Shown: positions 12,536 through 20,740 of the stretch, piece after piece | Position numbering within the stretch: position 1 is the stretch's first letter | Layout of the letters: each line of letters begins with the position of its first letter | Assembly (NCBI RefSeq): GCF_002105155.1 | Contig: NW_019028982.1 | Span: forward strand, 1,262,501-1,326,500 | Reading direction: 5' to 3' | Source of the DNA: Lobosporangium transversale | Lineage: Eukaryota; Mortierellomycota; Mortierellomycetes; Mortierellales; Mortierellaceae | DNA length: 64,000 nt | Notes under the pieces: generated by a model | Seen by the model: only the letters and a program-made list of their open reading frames with translations | Databases searched by the model: none | What the model was told of the DNA's origin: nothing | Program-made: the position numbers and the translations under genes

Positions 12536-13887
12536 TTATTCTTCATCTCTTTCTATATCTTCATCCTCATTATCACCAGCTATTGCAGCAGCTCCATTTG
12601 CCGTCCTCCTCGCTCGTCTCTGGACCTTGGATGGCGCTGACATCTTATCGGAGAGTCCAATTAAGACTTTTCCTGACCACGCACTGTGACACGTTGGGCA
12701 GACTGGATTATTCATGTTCCTAAAGTATGTGGATGCACAATGTTGATGCAATCTGGAAGAGCACGCAGCAACTGAACAACGTTGACCTTTTGTGATAATC
12801 TCCATGCATAATGTACATTCCTGGATCTGTTCTCCATATGTTTCTTTGAGGTATGTCTGAAGTTCAAGTAGTGATCTCATCGACAGAGAATATGCACCTG
12901 CACTGATGATGTGCATTAAAAAAAAAAAAAAAAAAAAAAAAAAGCCAAGTCATATTAATGCAAGATCAGTAGAATCGATAAAATCCAGCAGAACGAATAA
13001 AGACATTACATACGCCGACTTGATAAACCACTTATCGGCAACAAATCTGTCTAGTAGAGCCTCCGCATCTCGCTTTGTCAACACCAGCACTTTATTTTCC
13101 TTGTTCTTGAGATGTCCTGCTTCATGTAATGCAGCTGTAGCACTGATGCAATATGTCTCGTCGTCAGCCATCACTATTGCATCCAACTACATAATAGAAC
13201 AACGATCAATAATTGATTATAGACTGTGAGCAGCTTGTCAATCCAAACACCTTTAATGTTACTTCGTCCCTTCCATATCCTGTTGGAACCTACTAGGTGC
13301 TTAAAGTACTCTAGCTCTGTGGGAGTATACCCTGTTGCCACTTGGGCAATCTTTTGGCCATTGGTATTTGTCTGTTTTCAAAAAAGAAGAAAAATAATGT
13401 CGATGTAAAATATAGGAAATGCGTCAAAAGCAATGTATCAAGCGCCCGGTGACCCGCTTTGGATATGAATGACAATACAGCAACAAAAGGGGTGCTTACA
13501 AGCGCAATAACAGGTGTTCCTGTGACTTCATCCTGTGCCTTGCGAAACTCTAGCTCCACACTATTAAGTCCTGTGTTCAACTGATCTACAAAGTCAGAGA
13601 ATTGCTCCCGATCGAATCGATCTATGCAATTTGTACAAAATCAAGCAAGGTTTTCCGTTAATCACACTGTAAAAGATATTGTATAAAAAGGGCTCCTGAT
13701 TCATTAGTATATTAATTTGCCACTAACTTTCTTAATAACAGTAATAAAAATAGAATTAAAACATGCCATTTGTAGCCTGACAAACTCTTGCATAAATGTC
13801 CAAAGCAACTACTTCGGTCATAATTCGGCGAGACATTGCTGCTTGGAGGAACAAGCGATGTGTGTCTGTGAATCCCGAGGCGACCAT
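12536..13887 (-). CDS. NSE1: Nse1, RING-like subunit of the SMC5/6 complex
   Basis: Nse1 pairs with Nse3/Nse4 in the SMC5/6 DNA-repair complex in the nucleus and carries a variant RING ubiquitin-ligase domain. The start at 13887 gives MVASGFTDTHRLFLQAAMSR, the typical Nse1 N-terminus. Exons are 13887-13767, 13621-13500, 13371-13294, 13186 to about 13010, and a last exon to 12536. The body shows LNSVELEFRKAQDEVTG, then VMADDETYCISATAAL, LTKRDAEALLDRFVADKW (winged-helix part) and YSLSMRSLLELQTYL. The RING-like finger follows: ECTLCxEIITKGQRCxxxxCxxRLHxHC and CPTCHSAW. Intron 1 appears to be GC-AG (see findings). The junction between exons 4 and 5, across a poly-A tract at about 12918-12942, could not be fixed with a consensus donor. 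An acidic tail ends the protein. Confidence 0.88.
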
Positions 13888-14046
13888 GGTGGATTTGCAA
13901 GGTGAACAATAGCTGTAGTGAATTGGGAAATGGAATCTTTCCTTTCATTGAGAAACACGACATTTAGAAAAGCCACAGAGATGTAAGGTCCAGAAGCTTT
14001 AGCTCGCAGACGAATGTTGACTCGACATTCCTGTCTCGACATTAAT
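13888..14046. promoter_or_regulatory. Bidirectional promoter, Nse1 / Cnl2-Nkp2-like
   Basis: About 160 bp between two divergent start codons, so both genes share one short control region. No clear TATA box or named operator is visible. The pairing puts an SMC5/6 subunit and a kinetochore subunit under one potentially shared promoter. Confidence 0.5.
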
Positions 14047-14922
14047 ATGAAAGAGAAAGATTTGCTCACAAATTTCCTTGTAGGAAATGAGCTACACGAT
14101 GTCGTGACTCTAAATCAGTTCATTCAGTTTTTCCCTAGTCAGTATCGCTCGCACCCAGAAGTGAAGGACCTCTATCGAACCTACCTAAATGCACGGCATC
14201 AAACTAGGACAAAGGTCCGTAAGAATATCGACATTGAGGTCAGACGGAATCCCCTTTTATTAGATTCAAACAGTGGACATGATGTGGACACCTCCAAGAC
14301 ACTAAGACTGCATGATAATGGGGATATAGACAGGGGTATCTCCACAGATGATGATGTGGACATAGAGGTATTGATGCCGTATTTGTTTACCATAAAGATC
14401 AATAAGCACAAAGCTCAAGCCTGACCGGTTTGGTTATGACATTTATTTAATTTGATCATAGGATGTGGATAAGCACCTAACCCTGGACCAGGCGATTCAA
14501 GAGCTGATTCAAGCAGAGAAGATCTACAAACGAGAGATCACGCAATTGGAGCAAGAATGTAATGATTTTGCAGAGGAATTTCAAAAGTAAGCAGAAATAG
14601 CCATCCCGTCTCTATTGGGGTTTATTTCTTTGGTATTTTATTTCGTCCAGATGATTTGATACGAATATTGTGTGTCGTTCATTATAGGCTTGACAGGGAG
14701 ATGGAAGGGGTTCAAGTCCCTGGACATCATTTAAATAGCCTACGCGAGGAATCCCTTATGAAAGACATTCAGGTAATACACATTATTGCTTTGTTGCTTG
14801 ATTGGTATAATTTGATGAATCAACCTTTGCTGAATATGTATCTGATTTTTGAATCATAGAAATTGATTCAATTATGTGACTCAATCACAGACAAAATCCC
14901 AACAGATTCTTCAATGGATTAA
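14047..14922 (+). CDS. Inner kinetochore subunit, Cnl2/Nkp2 family
   Basis: Nkp2-type proteins belong to the constitutive centromere-associated (COMA/CTF19) network of fungal kinetochores. Four exons (14047-14367, 14462-14586, 14688-14772, 14860-14922) join in phase to 197 residues. The N-terminus has the family pattern: EKDLLTNFLVGNELHDVVTL, then a FIQFFPSQYRSHPEVKDLY-type segment, and RxxVRKNIDIEVRR. An acidic linker follows, then a helical region (AIQELIQAEKIYKREITQLE) suited to coiled coil. An in-frame ATG at 14014 is possible, but the Met at 14047 sits next to the conserved block. Assignment is by recognised pattern, not by alignment. Confidence 0.72.
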
Positions 14923-15119
14923 GGACCTTTTATGTAGAGCCATTTTTATCCCTTTTTGTTTGTATTTCTATCCAATATTACCATGTATTTTAGTATAAAT
15001 AAAAAAATAAAAAAATAAAAAGTCCGTGGTTATGGACATGGGTGCATACACCATTACATTGCACTATCATGAATGTCTTATGGATCACCATCAGGCCAAA
15101 TTATCTTTGTTGTTGAGAG

Positions 15120-15336
15120 TTATGATCTAAATAGAGAACATTTTTTGAAAGCGTCCTTGACTTCCTGATTCCTCCGGATAGGCGAGGTGGAGAGACATGT
15201 GAGGATATCTTCAGGCTGTTCTCTCCAGGTGACATGGGGGACGTCTAATGCCGAAAGGCTCGCTGCTAGAGACTCCAATTGTGGCAAGTTTTTGACCTGA
15301 GATTCATACGGAAGATAAAACCGAGTATCAGTATAG

Positions 15337-15372
<36 letters not shown>

Positions 15373-15819
15373 CATTGATACGTGCTTGCCCTCCTTACTC
15401 TTCTCGGAGAGCATTTGAACACGTACTTCGAGAACAACCTTGTGCATGTTGTTCAAATCTGCAAGATATTCACGAGTATCTTTCAGCTCTTGAGTCTTGT
15501 ACAAGACTGCTGTGGAAGCATGACAAGCTTGAGCAATTACACTGACATTATAATAATACAAACACTAGTTGATCAGTGCTTGAAGGCGCAATTGCTACTA
15601 AGTAGGGTACTTAATAAATTAAGCACCATCATTACCTGCCCGTCGTCCAGCCAAGCGTCTATTGGATCCAGTGGAGGAGTAAGTACATATTAAACTCTCA
15701 ATCAGTGAATTAATAGGCGCGTTTGATGAACATGACCAACTGCTCACTGGGTAGAGTAGTACGGATACCTTGATCAAATCCTTGCGGATGACTATGAACA
15801 TAGTCAGAGGGTCGGCCAT
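15120..15819 (-). CDS. Peptidyl-tRNA hydrolase, PTRHD1 type (Pth2 fold)
   Basis: Four small exons (15819-15769, 15658-15636, 15541-15427, 15296-15120) join in phase to 121 residues, close to animal PTRHD1 (about 140). Diagnostic segments are FIVIRKDL, TGSVIAQACHASTAVLY (the Pth2-type lid and catalytic region), YLADLNNMHKVVLE, a short ValLysAsnLeu-Pro link, VTWREQPEDILTCLS, and a C-terminus ending KKCSLFRS. In this family the enzyme is expected to cleave peptidyl-tRNA, although PTRHD1 members are less well characterised than Pth2. Exon 2 is only 23 nt. Intron 3 carries a roughly 27-nt homopolymer (T on the coding strand, 15344-15370). Confidence 0.85.
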
Positions 15820-15850
15820 AGTCGGTATCTTGCTTGTACGTTTGTAAACT

Positions 15851-15884
<34 letters not shown>

Positions 15885-16150
15885 TGCAAACGAAATAGGA
15901 AAAGAAAAAACGTCATGAAATTCCAATGGGAAATAAAGCCAATGTTTGTCTGGAAATAGGTCCAATTTTTTCTCCATATTGAAATCCTTTTTTTTTTTCA
16001 TTGGCGGCAGTGACCCATATTGATGTTCAGTCTTCTTCCAACAAGCCGAATTTTTTCCGGATTTGTGGATTTTCACTTCTATTCATTTCAATTCAATAAA
16101 TATATCAAACTTTATTTCTTCTCATTCATTTTCACTCATTCTGATTCACT

Positions 16151-16483
16151 TCATGTCATATCGCGATATTCGTTAAATAGCTCCAATTGCCTTTGAGCTG
16201 CAACCCAGCGTTTCAATAACAGAGGGTCATCGATTTTGCCCCAAGCATCCATAAATCGCTGAAAGTTTTCTTGTAGCTCCTCTTTGTTTATATCTTGGTA
16301 ATCATTTATCGTCGGACTGGATGGAGGTGACTCGAGCTCGTCTGATAGCCCTTGGGGATCTGAGTCAAGAACACTGGATTCGTAGTCAACACCATCTTCG
16401 TCATCGTCTAGATTATCGTCCTCGTAGACAATACTGTATGTTCCTCTCGAGTCCTCTACATAGCAATAGCAGTAAAGTTCCAC
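16151..16483 (-). CDS. Acidic 110-residue orphan protein
   Basis: Not recognised. The N-terminal half is strongly acidic (DDNLDDDEDG) and Ser/Pro-rich, probably disordered. The C-terminal 40 residues look like one amphipathic helical unit (ELQENFQRFMDAWGKIDD, then LLLKRWVAAQRQLELF). It has no introns and lies divergent to the fatty acyl-CoA reductase (208 bp between starts). Composition and the coherent helix favour a real gene, but no family is known to me. Confidence 0.5.
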   Translation of the reverse strand: MELYCYCYVEDSRGTYSIVYEDDNLDDDEDGVDYESSVLDSDPQGLSDELESPPSSPTINDYQDINKEELQENFQRFMDAWGKIDDPLLLKRWVAAQRQLELFNEYRDMT

Positions 16484-16691
16484 CGGTATACTTTTATTTA
16501 ACAGTAGATGAATAACCGATCAAAGGTCGCTTTTTTGGCTTGAGTAGTTTTATATTTATGCGCTATGGACAGTAAAGGAGCTCTATCCACCGAAGAAAAA
16601 ATTTATTAAAAAGGGAGAATTCCTAGACAAACCATCGGAACAAAGCAACATATCCTCCAATCCTCTAACCTATCCTCATTATAAAAAAGAA

Positions 16692-18475
16692 ATGTCACCT
16701 CCACAAAACAAGTATGGGCCTGCGAAAGCCATTGAATTTTATAATAAAAACACGGTCATCTTCTTGACAGGTGCTACGGGCTTCATTGGCAAGGCCATCT
16801 TGGAGAAGCTACTGCGTTCTTTCCCCCAGATCACAAAGTAAGTGCCCTTTTCTTTTGCTTTTTTTTTTTTTTTTTCAAGTATCAGGTTCGACTGTAAGAC
16901 AAGCGTTAATGTTTTGTTTTTTTATGAAAACATCAGGATCTACTTGCTGATCAGGGTCTCGGGGAAGAAGACATTGAAAGATCGTATTGAGAATATATTT
17001 AGCAGCAGGATTTTTGATACTGTCAAGTCCCAATTCTCAAGTGCTCAAGAGTTTCAAGAAAAGATTGTCCGCAAGGTTGTGCCTGTGAAGGGAGATATTT
17101 CTGCCAATCATCTGGGTCTCTCAGACGAGGATATGGCTATGGTCCAGGAAGATACCACAGTTTTCATCAACAGCGCTGCCTCTATCAAATTCAATGACCC
17201 GTTGAAGACTGCCCTTGAGGTAAAATATACGAAATACAAGAGTAACAATACCTGTCAAACAACACGCAGTAGATAACTTATTTTGTTTTTCTTTTTCTTT
17301 CTTTTTCTTTCAGATAAATACAAATGGCCCTCTCCGCATATTCGAAATTGCCAAGGGCTGCAAAAATTTAGCTGCCATCGTTCATATCTCGACTTGCTTT
17401 GTCAACGCACCCATGTTTGAGCAACATATTGACGAAATCATCTATCCGCACCCACTTGGTGATGATCCTGAAGCCATCTATGATATGCTGTCCACCAAGA
17501 TGTCCTCCAAAGAGATAAAAGATTATGAGGAATCTGTGGTCCTCAAGGCTTACCCCAATACATACACATTCGCCAAGTCCTTGGCAGAACATTTGATAAA
17601 GAGCCGATATAGGGATATGGCTCTCCCTATTGTCATTGTCCGCCCTGCCATTGTCACTGCTGCCTACAAGGAACCAGTTCCTGGATGGGTAGAAGGGTCT
17701 GCTGCAACCAACAAAGCGATTGTGGCTGGTTCGATCGGTCTAATTCAAGAATGGATCGGTAACGAGGTAATTAAGCAGAAGTCAGTAAAAAAAAAAAAAA
17801 GAAAGAAAGAAAGAAAGAAAGAGCGCTATATTTATCAAAGTCAAGGCAAATATTGATGAGTGTTTCTATGTTTTCACAATAACCTTCTAGTCCACTAAAA
17901 CAGACCTAGTTCCTGTCGATTTTGTGGTCAAAACGACCCTTCTCTCCGCCACGACTGCTGATCGCACACTCACAGAGCCTCGCATATATCATGTCGGCAC
18001 CAGCTGTATTAATCCCATCACCTGGGGTGAGTTTAAAACGTATTTGAATTCATACCTTATCGTAGCTGGACCACCAAGTCAACGGATCTCAGATGACATT
18101 CGGTGCGATTTTTACCTTCCTGCAGAATTTGAACGTCGATTTGAAGCCCGCTTTGGAGAGCTGATCCGAACTTTGGATCAGCACAAAGATAATGAGAAGC
18201 TCAAGCGTCAAATCATCATGGCAAAGAATCTGATCATCGACTTCAAAGCCTTTACCTTAAACCAATGGTTCTTTGATGTGACCAATACATTGGCCCTTGA
18301 CGATGCTGCACCTGAAGAGCTCAAAAGCGAGCTCAAGAGCGGGCTCAAAGAAGGTATGGATTGGCACAGATATATGGTGTGCTACGCCTCAGGCGTGCAT
18401 CGCTTTATTCTAGGTGAGGAGGTCGCTATACCCTATGGAATGGTCGCAAAAGAAAAGATCACGGGCAGACTCTAG
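16692..18475 (+). CDS. Fatty acyl-CoA reductase (alcohol-forming)
   Basis: Reduces fatty acyl-CoA to fatty alcohol with NADPH, for wax or ether-lipid synthesis. Four exons (16692-16837, 16937-17219, 17314-17766, 17891-18475) give 488 residues in phase, the family length. The Rossmann nucleotide site TGATGFIGKAILEKLL is at about 26-41, IYLLIR follows the first beta-alpha units, FINSAASIKFNDPL matches the family signature, and YTFAKSLAEHLI carries the catalytic Tyr-x-x-x-Lys. IVIVRPAIVTAAYKEPVPGW is the usual Rossmann-domain end, and the C-terminal male-sterility/FAR_C-like region starts near 290. No N-terminal targeting signal or membrane helix is obvious, unlike some peroxisomal animal FARs. 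Intron 3 contains an A-tract followed by AAAG repeats. Confidence 0.92.
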
Positions 18476-18878
18476 GGTTTTATATATTTATTTATTTACT
18501 AGGCAGGCGATCCGTGGCTTCGCTCACGGTCGCCCCGGTCTGGTGCTTTGATTCGTTGGGAACAGTGGTTTTTTTTTTTTTTTTAAAGGAAAATATTAAT
18601 AGATAAATAACAAAATAAAGCAGAACCGCTGGTTTTGTCTTTGCACCAACGATACACGTCCAACAATTTGCATAGTTTCTGACAATTAGATTTTGGGAAA
18701 TGTGTTGAGTCCAAGGGTTCTTACTAAATGAATTGCAGGTACTATCTGTTAATATGTAAGGCATTTAAAGTTAGTCCAGAAATTCAGGGACAAGAGATTA
18801 GGTAGAAAGGATACAGGAGACGGAAATAAACAGAACTTACAAATTCTTGTGGGTGTGCCGGCACCCAAATACTTGTGC
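18476..18878. other. Intergenic with a GC-rich hairpin, 3' flank of the Fanzor relic
   Basis: No gene. A strong inverted repeat (18506-18534) stands out in AT-rich surroundings, and a 16-T tract lies near 18570. Confidence 0.5.
18506..18534. repeat. GC-rich hairpin downstream of the Fanzor relic
   Basis: The arm GGCGATCCGTG (18506-18516) faces CACGGTCGCC (18525-18534) across an 8-nt loop. The arms pair completely except for one bulged T. It lies 345 bp 3' of the Fanzor stop codon. In active Fanzor/TnpB loci the guide (omega) RNA and the element end sit 3' of the ORF, so this could be a terminal structure. That is positional inference only. The loop-side string CGTGGCTTCGC also occurs at about 12286. 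Confidence 0.4.
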
Positions 18879-20578
18879 CTAGTGTCTTGCGCGCTTTGCA
18901 GCCGGAGCAGGCGACTCTTCCGTGGGCTTGTACTTTGCAGGTCTCCCTTGCCTCTCAATTTGTGCAAGACCGATTCTTGCGATGTTTTCCGCTTCTACTG
19001 CGTCACGGCCGAAGAATACCTTACATGTCCAGCAATATTTAGAGCGAGGGTACACCGCTTCTAAAAAGCTATCGCAGAGAAGTCGGGGACAGCGGGCGCT
19101 GGTGTAAAATTCGTGCGCCCCTACAGCGAAGTGTCCTCGTGCTTTGACCTAAGCGCTTCAAATGGCAGTCATTTATCAGCAAGGGTTCTATGGCTCTCCA
19201 GCTTTTTCTTATTTTTTTAAAAAAAAGCCATATCTGTGTGACAAGGTGTCTCGTTACTGCAGTGTGCTTGCTGGGAACTCCTTTACTACTTTCAAAGGAC
19301 CCTAGGCCGACGACACTCGCTGTACCGCGTAGTCGAACGTAGCTCGTTGAGCCTTTCGTAAGTCCCATTTTTTTTAGGTGTCATCTGGACTCGTAGAACT
19401 CTTGAAGCACATCCAAATTCTTTGATCCTGTCTGTGTCTAGGACTCCTCGTTCATCCATTGAAAGCACTCATTGTACGTATCCCTTCCAAATACAGGGAT
19501 GGCGCTCTCAACCTCAATCATTCCTTTTTCACGCTTCCTTTTGTTCAGCAGGTGATTGAAGTGGAGGACGGGAAGGTACAGGAACCTACTTCTCACCTTT
19601 AACGTTTGCCGCAAGTTAGGGTTGTAAGGGTCCAGCGAGGAAAACGTAAGGGCGTTAGCAATACCAGGATCGCACCCAACAATGGTTGTGGAGTTTGCGG
19701 ATGGGCATCGCTCTGGTTCGTTGAATGTGAGCTCAACGTATTCAAGCAGTTTGGAGCTCCTCTTAATCGAACGACTCGAATTATCTAGAGATCTGTAACT
19801 TAAGGGCGTCATTCGAACCCATTTGAGTTCGATATGTTCGAATCGATTAGGAGCACTGCCCGTACGCTATCGCCATGGACATGGACGTGGACAAAGACAT
19901 GAACAAACGGCTCAAATTCGACCAACTGCTGTCCCTAGCGAAGCGTTGTAAGCGTTTAGTTTTTAAACTGTCTTGCAATACATCGCTTACGATATCTGGA
20001 TACTAATGAAGAGAGTTTTGGCTTTGCAACTGGGATGTTGTCCTTGATGATCTGACAGAGCTTTGATGCTGGCCCGCCAGGAGCCTTGAGCACTTCTTTC
20101 TGACCCCAGCCTCTATTCGTTTATTCTTCCAAAAGCGCTCGAACAGCATTTCCAGAGATTCCAAGTAAAGGGACGCTTCATCATTGGATTGCAACTGGCG
20201 GAGGGTTGAGAACAAAGAGCTTTTGAAGGAGTGAGAGCATTGGAAGGATAATTTACAAAACTAAAGGTACCGAATAGGACATGAACCTTTACAGTATTCA
20301 GTTTATGATTAAACGGATATATGGTTACCTCAATTAAAGACCACCATCCCATATCCCCTGCGCATGTTTTTTTGTGGCTGCTTGCGGCACATCTGTTTAT
20401 CAACAACCTATTCCTACTCGCTATAGCCTCATCAAATAACATCGCCTTCTTCTTAGCGGAATAACGCCTCACAGTGGACGTGCTCTTTCGTAAGGCACTA
20501 CTTTGGTCCCTACACACACTTCTTTAAGTGTTTGATAATGGTCTCTTCCTTAACGCTCGGAGTAGAGACACGCACCAT
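18879..20578 (-). pseudogene. Fanzor (eukaryotic TnpB-like, OMEGA-type) RNA-guided nuclease, decayed
   Basis: Minus-strand relic with the whole nuclease core legible, broken into frames. From 5' to 3': a possible start at 20578 (MVRVSTPSVKEETIIKHL); then CRDQSSALRKSTSTVRRYS through RNRLLINRC and GDMGWWSLIE (to about 20330); degenerate middle; PLSYRSLDNSSRSIKR, and RuvC-I TTIVGCDPGIANALTF (catalytic Asp near 19670); LDVLQEFYESR; the RuvC-II region SVVGLGSFESSKGVPSKHT (about 19255-19320); EFYTSARCP; the zinc finger YCWTC; and RuvC-III FFGRDAVEAENI (Asp near 19003). A basic tail ends at 18879. The damage comprises in-frame TAG at 19438-19440, in-frame TGA at 19381-19383 where the family has Trp, a frame break in a TG repeat near 20517-20525, and a frame change between the RuvC-II region and EFYTS. 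The last could be an intron with an atypical donor. Fanzors are known from fungi and travel with transposons. Confidence 0.82.
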
Positions 20579-20740
20579 TACTACTTGTCTGTCGCAAGGC
20601 AGTTATTTATTTAAGCCAAACAATTTCTCTTAAATACTCCTACACTATTTCGGTGATCAAACTAGTAAAGTAATCAAAAGAGTCAATGTTGTGCGTTTTC
20701 TAACAGTGCCAAGGCCTCTTGGTTGTCGATCAAGGCACCC

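Noticed and set aside
15120-15819. BORC subunit 8-like reading of the 15-kb minus-strand gene
   Set aside because: First exons gave a weak resemblance, but the full splice model reads IAQACHASTAVLY, KVVLE and EQPEDILTC, which is the PTRHD1 pattern throughout.
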